From Aphrophora alni (Eukaryota > Arthropoda > Insecta > Hemiptera > Aphrophoridae): 64,000 nt of DNA. The notes below the pieces were generated by a model, which was given only the letters and a program-made list of their open reading frames with translations, searched no databases and had not been told where the DNA came from. The position numbers and the translations under genes were made by a program. Of this stretch, positions 13,701-28,700 are shown piece after piece. Location of the stretch: the NCBI GenBank assembly GCA_963513935.1, contig OY740772.1, positions 100,087,340 through 100,151,339 of the forward strand, given 5' to 3'. Positions within the stretch are counted from its first letter, which is position 1. Each line of letters begins with the position of its first letter.

Positions 13701-16700
13701 ATTAGAAAAAGAAACTGTATTCAACTAAAATTTTAATACCATGTAAAAAATTAAACTCAAAATAATAAAATTTTAATAGACTGTTCAGTAAATAAGCAAG
13801 GCTAACTTCTTAACATCAACAAGCTCTATATTATTTATTATTCTATATATTATTCGACGGTCATTATTTATATTCTACTTCATCAGTTCAAACAACTTTT
13901 TATTATTAATTAAATAATATAAGGTGTTTAGTTTGGAAAGTATGTGTACTTTAGGCTATTAAAAAACAAGTTATGGATACCACCATCATGGTACTTATTT
14001 ACCTCATCATACTATGTAATACAAGCAGATCCTCTAAATGTAATGCCCAAAAGTTGATTTTTTGAACTTTGTAGGAAAAACTTAAATTGTATCAGTAGAC
14101 CGAGGGGTTTTACTTAATAGAGTAAATTTGTTTAAAACTGTTGTTATACAGGTTTTCTAAACCTCATAGTTGGGTAGTCATCAGCTAGGCCAGATGTGGG
14201 TATATTAAAATCTCCTCTCACTTTGCTTGTGTCAGCGTCTGTCCTAATAGACCCTGAAGATGCATAAGTGGGAAAAACCTTCACTCGCTATGTTTGTGTT
14301 GGAGACTTGGCCCTAATGGATCTCATAACTATACAGATATTACATTTTCTAGGGAGGTTAAGGTTCAAAATTATATTTATGATAATAACTTCACTATTTA
14401 TTATTGTAGTTTTGAGGTGAGGTTGATGTACCATCACATGAAAGATTGAAATTTTCAAAATTGTTATGTAATTTTGTGTGTTCAAGTTGAATATGAATTT
14501 TTAATTTATTAATTTTTCCGCTTATACGTTTTTACTAGCAGGTATTGAAAATACAATAATATTTCAAGCGAAAAATATACGACCTAGACTGGGAATCGAA
14601 CCCAGGACCTATGGCTTTACGCGCCAATGCTCTACCAACTGAGCTATCCTAGTCGCTTAACTTACAGATTGAGAGGTCTAAGCCCTGTGCTGGGAAGCGA
14701 CTAGGATAGCTCAGTTGGTAGAGCATTGGCGCGTAAAGCCAATGGTCCTGGGTTCGATTCCCAGTCTAGGTCGTATATTTTTCGCTTGAAATATTATTGA
14801 ATATGAACTTGAAGAATGAACAAAAACCATTTAAAACAGCCGCTATTAAACATGAGATTTTTCTGAATTTCAATAGGGCTTTATATGAACACACTATAAT
14901 CCCCTATTAAAAATGTCATGTTACCATACAAATTTTGTGACCGCTATCATGCTTAAGTACAGGTGACAACATGCCGAAAACATATTTTTCGTTTTTCTGA
15001 GTCCATGAAATGTGAAGATCACTAAAAAGCAGAGATTGGAGATTACCAAATTTATCCTATACTTCATATACTGGGTAAGTAATAACGACAATCTATTTTT
15101 AAACAATTTTATTATTAAAAGGAAAGCCATATCTTAAAATACTGATCCATCAATATTGAGACATTTGAAGGGAATATTTGCATGGAACCAGTTTTTAAAT
15201 ACCCTTTATATAGAATAATGCTGTCTGTGAAAACAGCTAATGTTAAGCAGATCTTTTGACTTTGTTATCATCGTCGTAGCACTGACTGGCAAGAAAACGA
15301 TCCGGGAACTAGTGAAAGTCACATACTATTAGGTCTGGTATGTAGTGCTAGGTCATGATCCATTTGTTCCCAGCTAAATGATGTGATGAGCAAGAGGGTT
15401 TGTAGAACAAGTGTGGCCAAGCATTATTTTATCATGAAGCAACACAATTCCTTTAAGGTCTCACAAATACATGAAGAATTTGTTACTCTTTTACAACGAG
15501 CAAACTTCTCTTATTATACGAAAAAATGTTGTATTTGATCTACTTGAAAATTGGTTGCTTGATTTTCTGATTTTAGAGATCTGATATGTCTTAATTCCAT
15601 GGATTGTTGTTTTAATTCCAGCTATTGTGAGACACCCACGACTCTACACCAGTGAGTTTTAAAAAAACATCATCGACTATATATCTAGAAAGAAAAGCGA
15701 GATCACTAAGAAGTTACTTGTTTTTGGTGTCCATGGTAAGAATTTTTAACACCCAGCGTAAGCATAACTTCCAATAATTTAAACTATGTGATACAATTTG
15801 ATACAGAACAGTTTGTGAAATTTGTCAAAATTCACAAGAAAATGACCAAAACATCTGTTCTCATGAAGTTTATTTATTTAAAAACTGTATCAAATCATTA
15901 TTGATGACTGAAGGTCACCCACTCCATTCTTCATTGTTCATGTTTTTAAGCTGTTTATTAACCCACAACTTGGGAGATTTGAGTAAGGAACCTGTTTCAG
16001 TTCTCTTTGGAGGTGTTTTAGTAAGCGCATGCAACTGTTCATTCAAATATTTATATTTCATTTACAACACGAGCCATTATAAGATTCCACCATTAAAAAT
16101 ACTGTGAATTTACTAAAAAGAAATATAAACAAAAGTAATCACAGAAGTAACCCATAAAAAAAGTAGCTTGATAAACACGCACTGACATATCTTTCAAAAA
16201 CTATAAAACATACCTACAAAATAATCTTTGTACATAACTTTAAACGCAAAGATTCACTTTTATCTTTTCAAAACACAACAATAATACTATAAAAAACATT
16301 GCATAAAATACAGAAATTTCGATACACAGCTGAAGCTGATTAGCAAAGAAACACTTCATTTCGGAATTATTTCAAAGTAATCAAATGCACTGGCAGACCA
16401 TTAGTACAGATAAATAGGTTTTCTACATGTTCTGTGTATTTTAGTTTCTTGAAATAGTCCCAAATGTAGTAGGTCGATATCATTAGCTAACAGATTACTG
16501 CCATGCGAGCTATGCTCGGCAACCACAAATCCAGCTGGTGAAATTATGCAAACGCTGCTCATGAAACCATGTGAGGGGATAAACTGTCTAAACCATTTTC
16601 TCACTATTCCAACACTCATACTATTAATATGGTTTAATCAGACATTTGCCATCATTTGTGTATATAAAAACTAACACACAGCATTTCAAGAGTCAACTTA

Positions 16701-19700
16701 CATTATCAAATGATAAACTAAGAGCATATAAATACAAAAACACCACCACAGCCTTCATCGAGCAATTGTTTCGATTCTTTGTGTGGTGGAACCCTGCGAC
16801 GGATGGTTTTTTTTCTGAACACACTTGTATTTAGTCTTAGCCTTATGGGCAGTTCAGGTTTAGCTTTAGCCCTGGTTTTTCTTAAGTTATAGATTTAGTT
16901 TTCAACATGTCACTAAGCTAGGCTATGTTGGTGTTTTTCACTTTTGTGCTCTAGGTTTATCACTTTTATAACGGGAGTTGATTTATATTCTCGTAACTTT
17001 GTGTATTAATTGTCATATATATAAATGATACCAAATGTCTGATTAAATTATATTAATAATACGAACAATCCATCCATCATTATCAAATAACTTTAAAATC
17101 AGAATTCCATCATTAATCACAGTAAACTTCATTAATCTGGCGATGAATCTCTGCTAGATTTGTATTTCTTGCAAGACTTTTCTTTTAATAATAAAATTGT
17201 TTTATACATATATTTTCATTGTTTTTTTAATAGCCTAATAGTACATACTTTCTGAACAGGCCTACTATATATATATATTTACAACCTACCACATTTAGCC
17301 AATTTAATAGTTTTTCTCTACATTATACATGTTTTTCTGTAGTAGATATCACCATCAAGTGTTCAAGATTATATGTGCTTTTAATACATCTTAATGATTT
17401 GATGATGCAAGGATGGCATAACACATGTAATAACCTACAGAAAAACAACTAAAGTTTAATGAAAGTGGTAACTTGCAAATTACTAAAATACGGACACTCA
17501 CAAAACTAATCATAAGATAACACCGAAAGAAGTTTGAGAATGTACAAAAACTATATTAATTATACTATAACTAACTGTAAATAATCAATGAAAGTGCAAG
17601 AATTGTGCATCACTCCTTACCTGGGGAATGGCAGGCTATATAACAAATAATCACTATATAGGCCTAAATACACCAAAGTGCTTGGATTTGCTCAACTCTC
17701 AAGACTACACTATTAAAAACATTTATATACATAGTAAACCACAAACTAAATATAAAATAATTTCTTATTTCAGTGGGTATAACTGTATAATGAATTAAAT
17801 ATTTTGAGTAAACTCTATTTCTATTTTGACTTTATTACCTATAAAAAAAGTCAAAGAAATTATGTCATTTTTATTTTCCGAGTTCTTTACGGAACCATGA
17901 TCAAGATAACTGATAAATGTAATAATTCTTTGGTTAAATATGTTTATTAATTTTTGTATTTAATTATTTTTTTAGTGTATTCACATACCAATGCTTATAA
18001 CAATTAAAACAATCATTTCCTTTTGTTTTATTATATAATTTTTATTTTCTTATTTATACAAAATTAGGAATGGATCAAATAATCAATGTCGAGTTGATTG
18101 CAGACATATCAGTTTTGAAATCACACGAGTACAAAAAAGTGAAATGATATCTGTTTGTTGTTGTAGTATGTGCAGTGCTTTACAAATCAAATTTGGTATG
18201 TGTAAATATTTTAGTCATAAATTGAATCACTTTTTCATTTGTTTGATAACTCAAAATCTGAGGGTAGCTAACATAAGAAAAAAACAAAATTATGTAACAA
18301 TTTTGATCAAATTTGGTTGAAATGTAGCCTTTAAGAAACCCAACCAAATTTATAGGTCACCATCTCTCCGAAAATGCTGTTTGTGAGTTATTGATAAAAA
18401 ACCAAAAATTGGCCGTAAGGTCAAAGATGAAATTTCTCAAAATCAGGTCTACCCATTTCGTTAAAATTTTAGTAAAGCGTGAAGGTTAATGACCCAAATC
18501 TGTGTGCAAAATCGCAAGTATAAAAATATTACAGTTGAAAAATAATTGGTAAAATACAAAAATGAAGAGCGAGATTTAAATCAAATACAATTTACACTGA
18601 GGACATGTTTATAGCAAAAACGAATTGTTTATATATTTCATTATTATAATTAAGCTTTTAATAATACCAGTCATGTTTCATTTTTTACAATAATTATTCC
18701 TGAACCATATATTTTTTTTTTAATTTGCAATTTTGGACACAGGTTTGGGTCAATAATCTTTACATTTCACTAAAATTTAAAATTTGGACATCAGTAGAAC
18801 CAATTTCAAGAAATTACATATTTATAAAAGCCTCGTGGTTGATTTGTTTGTTACCTGTAATTGGGGAGGCAAAAAAATGTTATTACTACATAAGAATGTA
18901 TTTCATTAAAACTAAAAACAAAAAAACATAAATTAAGAACACTACCCTTGATAGACTAGAAGAAATAAGTTGTAGAATATTTAGTTTGTGGTAAATTTAT
19001 TGAAATAAGAAAACAAAGTACCAACAGAGAATAAGATAATTAGCTTATATATATATATATAGATGTTTGCATTTAATATTAAAACAGATTTTGAATAGTT
19101 TAATTAACTGTACCAAAATTTATGTCTTTTGGATATCTCACTAAGTAGAACAATAGGCTTCATCATGTTATTTATCCAGCCCGATCCTATAATGTAATAC
19201 AAGCAGATCTTATTACTGTAATGCTCAAAAGTTGGTTTCCTGGCCCTTGTAGGAAATGTTAAATTGTATAGGTAGATCAAGAGATTTTACTCAGTATACT
19301 TAGTACAAGGTAAGTTTGTTTAAACCGTTGTTACACAGGTCTTTTGGACCTTGCAATTGTGTATATATATTAAAAAGTCTCCACTTGCATCGCACATAAC
19401 AGTGTCTTGGTCTTAATGGGTCTCATAGCTGCACATATTTGACGGAGTTTTTATTTGCTATGCTCGTGTCGATGACACAACTCTGCCAGATGTCATAACT
19501 ATACGACAATCACATTTTCTTGGGAAGTCAAGGTTCGAAATTACATTATTGACAATAGATTTTGTATGAATAGGAGACACAGGCTTACCTTGGAAAGTGG
19601 TTCTTGGTATACCTTGTAGTACACAAATAGAAAAACATAATAAAGTTCTGAAATATTTCATAAACACTCTTCAATTTCTCAATCAGTAGAGAGAACATTG

Positions 19701-22700
19701 AGAGTAAATTGTTATTGTCTGGTTGCAGAGGATATATAGATGAATGTTTTTATTATATTTATTTACTGTTATTATTCTATTTTAATTATATTAATTTTAA
19801 GTAAGCCTGTATGTCCTGGGAGAGGACATAGGATAAAGGATGATTTATCTAAGAAAAAGTTAGGGGGTTTTCTAGATTTTGTGACCCATTGATAAGACAG
19901 TTCTGAACGGTTACATACTGGAGAGAGTGATTTTATAATTTTTGTTGTGAAGCAGTTATCAAAAGTGGTAATGTTGTGGATTGCTGCATGTTGTGCAGTT
20001 GGTTTCTTTATATCCATTTTTTAAAATCATGTTTGTGGCCATTCATCCTGGTGCTTAAGTTGTCTATTGGGGAAAACTTGCACTGTAGTTGCTAGATTAT
20101 ATTTTTTTGTGGTACATATGTTATGACTTTTATTTTTAAAATTTCGTTTCACTTGAGGTTGTTGATGGGAAGATGTATTCTGAATATTTTGCATCTTGGC
20201 GTATTTCATGGAAAAGAATTGGGGGGGGGGGGGGTTGTTTAAGTGTGTTGGGATCCGCTACTTGGGGGTGAACTAGTATTAGTTTTAGCAATGAATTCAT
20301 TTTTTAGTATTCAAGTCAATAATCGAATAGAGTACTTATTCTGAATTATTATTTTTCTCAAACCACCTTTTACACTATTTAAACTCGCATAACTCTACTC
20401 AAATTTTAACGAATAAAAGGTTGTATCCTATCTTCAGAAAGTTTAGATTTTGAATCTCTAGCAATTTTTTTAAAGGAATTGTGTGTGTATGGTTTTTCTT
20501 TTATTAAAAAGAAAAAGATAACTTCACAGTTCTAATCAATTTAATTAGTGATTCTGTAGATTGATGCTTATCAAAAGCTATACATCCTTACTTGAAATTT
20601 AATGTAGAATACGATGGTAATGTTAAAGTTATAGGAATGTATCAAAATATCCCAGAATTTCTCTTTAAAGTCACATCAGAAGAGGATTAATTGGGCTCAT
20701 TATCAGTTTTTCAAATTGTTTAATTTCATGAAAAAACATAAATGTTAAAACAGATGGATAATAAAGCACTTTAGAATAAATATTTACCGGAACTACTTAC
20801 TGGATGTTCATGTCAAATTGCTACTTCTGAAGTTTGGTAGTTTTTGTAAAGTTTCTGATATATTTTAAGTTGATACAGAATATATAATATATTATTGCTA
20901 GTAGATATTTCTCCCAATTGACATTTACAAAGATGTAAAAATCAGTTCAAATTGAAATCCAAACATCTATTAATGATTGAGCATGAAATAAGAAGAAGAT
21001 AGAACAGCATACCCTTAGAAACAGAAGAAGGAGCAACACTAAAACTCTTGGCGAGGCGTCGTGCTGGAGGGGGTGTAGGTGAGTGAGAAGGGGGATTTAT
21101 TTCTCTCCTTTCTCGTTCACTAGGCTCACTAGTATCCCACGATATCGTCTGTGATGCTATCCCTGAACAGCCACACCCAAATGCAATACAGAAAAACATA
21201 TATACACTATAGGCTACATGCTAATAAAAAATAAAAAAATACTATAGTAAATATTTAAAATTCAAATAAAACTTTATCACAATTTCTCACAAATTATCTG
21301 TTTAGTAACTCGAAAGAATTTGAACGACAATGTATGAGCTATAATAAATAATCAAAATGTAACTAACCAAAACATATTTTTGTGAGAAATTATGTTCAAG
21401 TTTAATTTTAAAACATCTCACAAGTCAAGCTTAATATTTATTTATAGTACATAATTATTTATTTATAAATTTTTTATTAATTTGTGCAACGATGTACTGG
21501 ACAATAAAAAAAAATGTTATAAATGATAAAATCCTTTTTCAGATTAGCTTCAATCTCATGAGAAAAGAAAAAAAGCAAAAGTAAAACATTGTTGTATTTC
21601 TTGATATTAGTATAATAAAATAAAACAATTTAAAAGTATATTTATTTTCTACAGTAAAAATATACAAAACACAATATAAATTTATAATTAATAGATATAT
21701 TAAAACTAAATTTTAAAATAAATATATAGCACTCTTGACAAAGAAATGTATAATATACATGGAAAGGACTGAGTGTCCTTGAACCTAGCTGAGAGTAAGT
21801 ATTAATAAAACATAATTGAGCAAAATACGATTTAGTTGTATATTTTCAAGATATTACACACAAAGATCGCCCCCTCAAAAATCTCCATAGAATAAGCTGT
21901 CTACATGACCTATCCAAGGAATCTACGGATGTAGCTCCTAACGAAGAAAACAAGCAACTTAAAAATAATGATGCAAACACTTTTTGTAAAAGATAACAAT
22001 TCACGCTTGTAGCTTTGATAATTTATCTACTAAATTTACATATGTAAAATAAGGGCCTACAAGATTACAACATTTCCCAGGTTAGTTAATTCTCAAATTA
22101 TATTTACTAGTCATATGACTGGGATTTATTACAACTTTATTTTAACCAAGTATTCAGGGTACATATAAACTTTAGTAGTTTTATGTGTAAAGACAGATTG
22201 TGTGCTGTGTGATAATGATATAATACATTCAACAAATTAAGAAGGTGAGTAGTATGATGTTTAATAGAATATTTCAAATAATAGTTAAAATTTATGTTTA
22301 GATTTCACATTCAACGCTAAACATCAAAGGATATAAAGTTTAGTTTTAAAAGTTCATTTAAGAGTTATTATTGGTCATTGTCGATCATTACAATAAATAA
22401 GCAAAATTTTCAAATTCATCTAGTACAAATCATACTATTAAAAGGAACAATAGTATTTTTTAGCAGAATTTACTTTTTCACAGTAAAAGTTGAAAATGAA
22501 AAGTACCAAATTTACTTATATAAAATCTAGGGAATTGCTGTCAATGCAGTAATTACAGATCACGAGGTACTAGATATTCACAATAAAGTGAGTAAGACAA
22601 TCGATCAAGCATAATATAACTTTTAGTAATAATTTTACTTTTTAAGTGAATTAGGTGTACAGTATTATGATGGTAAGGAATGTTTGTTTCATATTTAAAA

Positions 22701-25700
22701 TAATTTAACCTTACCTAACTTGTCTTTTTCATCGAAGACAGGTTAGGTATGGTTAAATCTATTATATTAATATAATTCAACTATTATTTATATGAAATTA
22801 GGTTTCAGGGTGTCTGCTTACATTTGCTACTTAATTTCCAAACTTTTTCCAACCTATTTTCGAGAAAACTCCCGATTGTTTTTCATATATTTTCTACCAA
22901 AACCTATAATATCAGAGTGTATAGCGTTAATATGAGTAGTCTATTTATAAAGATAAGTAGACACAAGGGCAGTATAATATGGTTGAAAAACTTATTATTA
23001 TCTAATGTCCGGATAAGATAATGAAAACAAATAAATAAATACAGTTAAAATGGTTATAATTCAAAAAAAAATTTCATTATATATATTTACTGTATAGCGT
23101 GGAGGTTTTTATGGCATTATTTCTTATCAAGATGATCACTGGTACTGCTATAACAGACACTCTGCTGTTCCACCATTTACAAAAAATCCGGTTGAAGTAA
23201 TAGAATTAAATGAATTAATTTGAAAAAATCCAATTAAAATTTGTCATAACTCAAATATTTTTCCATAATTTACATTTTATGGTGAATTTTAATACATTTA
23301 TTTTACTGTATGGGGTAACGTAAAGGTTTAGAGCATTATTTCTTATCAAGGTCATCACACTACATCAGTACTGCCAACAATACTCTGGTGTTCTGCCATT
23401 TAATAAAAAAGTCCATTTGATATACAAATCATTTGTAAAGTAAATTTAGTCTATTGTCTACGGTATGATTTATCGTTGAATGGCCATCAATCAGTGCTGT
23501 CTTTGTGAGTTTCACCCTCACAAGTACAAGATTTATTTTTGAATGGCCATCAATTAGTATTGTTTGTACGAGCTCCCCTCTCTGAAGTACAAACTCCACA
23601 TGAACTGATAATTTGTAGTGGAGTAGTGGCTATAGTTGTCATTCCGTAGTACACACTACAAATATTAACTTCTTTTAAAACCCTTAAGAATAATCGAAAC
23701 AACATTTATTTTTAAAACTTAACTCATATAAACAAGAGCATAATTTCGTACCAACAATATAAGTTATAAAATGGTAGTCTACTTTTTTTAACTTTAAAAA
23801 AAAATCTCTGTTTCTATACCTCGCTTGATAAAATAACTTATGTACAACATTGTTCAATATTAAATTACAAAGAAAATGACTTCAAATTTGATTGGTTTAT
23901 TTTGCAAGTTGTTTCATAACCTCAAATTTTACACCTACCTATTTAAACCATTAGCTATAATTATAGAAATTATTTATGCCTGTTAATGAAAGTTTAGGAG
24001 AAGATACTTTTTACAAAGATTAATGCCATATTTCGAGTAAAATATTTAAAACAACTTAAAAATGAATTTTCTGAAGAAAAAAAAGTTAGAAGACTTGTAA
24101 GATAAAAGGTCATAAAGACTTATATTTTCTTTTGAATTGTAGCTTTTACTTTGTGTAACTTAAAAGAATTGTGATATAAGAGAGAAAAGTCAATACAATG
24201 TAATTATCGAAAGATGAGAATCTACTCATCATGTTGGGGCAGCATCACCAGCTGGAGTGGAAGTGATATTTTGTGATGACTGTGCATCACCAGGCACAGT
24301 CTTTTCCATTAACAATTATTTTAATAAAATGAAAAAAAAATTCTGCAGAGATAAGCTGAATAAATTTTTATGCGCAATATATTGATTAGTTTACGACTAA
24401 ATGTGTAAAATGCATAATATATGATATTATTAATATAATTTAATTGGATATTTGCCATCATTTGTATATATAAAAAGTAATACATGAGGTTTTAAGAGTA
24501 TAAATTAACTCTTGTTATCAAATGTAAACTTAAAACATAAAAGAGAAAAACACCAAAATAGCCTAGGGATATGTTGGAAACTCTTGAAATATCGTGGAAT
24601 ATAGTGTTTACATACACAAATGATCCAATTAATAAAATTTAATGTTACAACAGTCGGTACATGATGGAACTCCATGATAATGGAAATAATAAGACGATTA
24701 TTCAATTCCACAAAACAGTTTTAATTGCGACATATGTTTCGCCGTTAGGCATTTTCAAGCAACTAAATTGAAAACAAAACAAGCCTAAACTAAAAATGTG
24801 AGACAAAAGGAAAGGTTAAAGTAAAGAGGTTGAGAAATGACAAAAGAAAGATCAATGATCTAACCCGTGGGATGGAAGTGGGAGTGTTTTAGAAAAAAAA
24901 GGTTACACAATAGGTCTCAATAGTGGTGATGAGTTAAGATATGAACAATCCATCAATAACAAATTACTTTAAAACTAGACAAATATCGGCTTCTAATTAA
25001 GATAACTGATTTTGTTTTTCACTACAGTCTAGTTTGTTTAAGTAATTTTAAAGTATCGGTATTAAAACAGTTAAAATTTGTATGCAAAAAAATTATTTAA
25101 AATTTTAAAAATAAAAATGCACTTTCAATTATATTTTTTTGCATTGCAAAGTACTTTTAAAAAATTACAATTTAAACGAAAATTCAAATCTGTACAATCT
25201 TTAAATTATTTATACAATTCCTTGTTTTAAAATTTGTTTTGTAAGTTATGTTTCAACATATTGACTCAAAATTTAGAAGGAATTTTAATCTTTATAAGAA
25301 GAATTTTTTTACCAAAGTTTCATTAACCCTCCAAGTGCTGATTATATTAGTCCTCAGTGCTAAGCTAATTCAACGCTCTGCACAAGGCTTTTATTATTAC
25401 AGGAAATAATACACTTTTATTGGCTGAAATATGACACATTATACATCAATATATTCAGGAAAACCCATAGAACAAAATGAAATAAAATTTAAACTTACCA
25501 CTTTAAAACTGAGATTTGCTACAACACATATCCGCAAAAAATTTCTTTTGTCCATTTAGTGACAACGTAGGTAATAACTAAATTATAATAATACAATTTC
25601 CAATATATACAAAATGTAGTAAATTTTGTTACAAAACTAAAAATGTAACATAAGTAACACTTTATTGTCTTCATAATGTCAACATCGTTGTAAACATTCA

Positions 25701-28700
25701 TACATACACAAACTTCAAATTCAGTAATTTCGCGCACTTTGTGACACTACATCCAATTTTTGCAAATTAGTGTGCTCTATTACTGTGTCTTTAGAAAGTA
25801 TTGGCATTCAACCTTTGAATATCATATATTTACTAAAATTAGTTATTATAAAATATGTAATACAAAAAAAGAAGAAACAAACAATTTGATTCCTACATCG
25901 GAGTTACCGCTTTCAACACTAGCGGTATCACTTTCACACAAACAGTTACGCATATCACTTGAATTGCCAAGTTCAGTCATTATTATATGTGTAATATTAC
26001 ACTAAAACACTACTGATACACTAAATAATCATAAAATAAATTGTATTTACAAAAATAAGATAGACAAAAACACTAAACAACAATTCACTGCCGGTACGAC
26101 GCAGCAGTAAACAACAATTGACAGCTGCTGCATAAAAACACAGTTGTCTTTCACAGGCTGACATTGATTTTTCTTATAACCATCGATAAAATTGTGCAAA
26201 ATGAATAAAGCGTCTTTTACTCAGAGTTACTATATAAAATACATGTAGTTTGTATAAAAGTTACCGTTGGTATATCGATTTTAGCAAACCTTGTTTAATT
26301 AGATCTCGATCGCGACTTTAGCACTGTGGCCGCAGCAAAATAGATCGCGATCGCGACTTTTAGCGGTTGGAGGGTTAAAATACATCAATAATATCTATAC
26401 TTATAGCTAATAGTTTAAAATAGGGATGTCTAAACTTTGAGGTTATGTAACAACTCAATGAACAGACCATTCATCTTTGAACCTACGAGTATATCATTTG
26501 GTTTGTATTGTAACAACTAATTTATTGCAGGAGACATAGAAACGGTGATACTATTAAAACACTATAAAAGGTACCATTCTGCTTAAATTGTTAATACCAA
26601 AAACTACATCTACCTCTAAATAGCAACACATTTTTTGTAACTTAAAAATATCACTAAGAATTTTAACTAAGTAATTAGATCCTCGATTATAATAAATAAA
26701 AAGATACATATTTCCAAACAGAAAGATTATATTAAATTTAAGCTAAATAATTACTGAAGTGTTATTTTGTTGATATACAGTTTTAATTAAGAAAACCTAT
26801 TTTCCTCTTCTGATTGAAAAGTATATTGGTTATAACATTGACGACTCTAAGTTGTCAATGATTTAAAAATATTAAGCTCTTAGCATAAAAAATATTTTCA
26901 CAATACCTAAGAATGCATCAACTTGCCCAGCGATGCCTTTGATAGCCTTGAGGAAATTAAGTGGTAAAACTGACAGACAAGGATGTTGGCAAGGGTCCAC
27001 AACAGTTTCACTAGTAATAGCAAACTGAAGAAACTTCTGTGTCTGACTGATAACTTGTGGACGGCATAAGTCTACAGGATTGCCGATGCAATGCAAGAAA
27101 CGAAACCAGCATTGAGCAATGCAGTCATTGGACATACCAGTTGGTATAAGTTGTACATCTTCATCCACTACGCAAAAATAATATTAAATTTAGTTTATAT
27201 AAGTAATAAACAAATAAAACAGAATGCAGTTCAGAATACTGATGTGGAACTATGTATATTTACAAAATTTGATCCATAGGCAAGGATTTAAAAAACAAAG
27301 ATTTTTTCCCTCTGGTAATTATTGTATATAATAAGAAAAAATTAACACACATCTGATTGGTTGACAGTAAATTTTCTTCTTTTCACTGTGTACATTTTGG
27401 TGTATAAGAATGAATAAATATCTTTTATACTTGGTAATGAAGGTTAGGATTGTCAACTTTTCTATGTCATATAACTCCAACATAGTACAAATAAAAATAA
27501 TACATCATAGAAATTCAATTACAATAGTTGAAATAATAAAAATACATAAATACAATAACTTAAATACAATTTTTGTAGCCTAACAAATAAAATAAATCAA
27601 CAACGTAGATTACTTTTCTGTACAACTAGCAAAAAATAAATACAGAATTACAAATACTAACCTTTTGTATACACTTTCATACGCCCATTCCTACGAATAT
27701 AACATTAACCTTTAAATGATATCTCATAGCAAAGGATGGGTCATTAATTTTGGCTAATTTTGAAACATATATACGACACCCACTTAATTTTTTTTGCTTC
27801 ACAGGCGACTATTGGATACCATTAAATTGGCGATGGTATGGTGGAGGCTTAGCTTGAGCTTGAGTTACAGTCCTTAAATTATCAAGTCTGGTTCGATTCT
27901 TCTGGCTTAGGTCGATTTTCCAAGCTCAACATGATTTTCCGAGCACACTCAATTTTATGAGCCTGGCTCAATTTTACAATCTCAGAATGGTTATCGGAGC
28001 AGATCTTGTTTTTAGGACCCTGGCTCGGTTTTCAAACAAGAACCAAGCTGATGGAGTAAGCTCAATATAATAAGCTCATGCAGTTTTCACTTGATATAAC
28101 ATGAACTAATGGAAATCAGAAAAAAAACAGTCGTAATTGATAAACGAATTAAGTCATCCTTATCATGAGATAAAAACAAGTGTATATAGATTTTTTTAAC
28201 GTGGGTAGATCAGAGGAAGTTATCAGGAGAAAGAAAGTAAAGCTTTGTACATGGTATACCACTCGTCTACTTCATACTTTACAACTTAGGTGGATACACG
28301 CACAGTCCCATTTTAATAGTTTTTTCAAACAACCAAATAAAGAAAATATGACTTCAAAATTATAACTCAAAGAAAATTGAATTTTATAAGGCGATGATAA
28401 CTGAAAGGTTTTTCACCTTTAAACAATAAAGAAAAATAGAATTTGAATAGAATAGAATTGTTAAATTACACTTAAATCACTTATAACAGTGGGCAAAAAA
28501 ATAAGTATAAAATTGGAGAAGAATATGAGGTTTAAAAATTTTTTTGGGATGAGAGAAGTTATGCTTGGCTTCATATTATAGTTTTAATTACAAACCTCCT
28601 TACATTAAGTCTTTTAACAATAAAATATAGTCTACTATTTAACTTATATTTTTTTATATATTAAGGCTTTTAAATATAAAATATAGTCCACTATTAACTT

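Larger units (their letters stand above)
14554..14799. mobile_element. Palindromic element built from two tRNA-like arms
   Basis: Two 105-bp arms (14554-14658 and 14695-14799) are almost perfect inverted copies, separated by 36 bp. Each arm begins CAATAATATTTCAAGCG, runs into a tRNA-like sequence, and ends AGTCGCTT. A degraded copy is at 2.68-2.92 kb. The structure suggests a mobile inverted-repeat element whose arms came from a tRNA or tRNA-derived SINE. No target duplication was identified. Confidence 0.8.

Noticed and set aside
14582..14771. Two functional tRNA genes
   Set aside because: Acceptor stems do not pair fully, the base before the anticodon is C, and the pair is part of a repeated palindrome.
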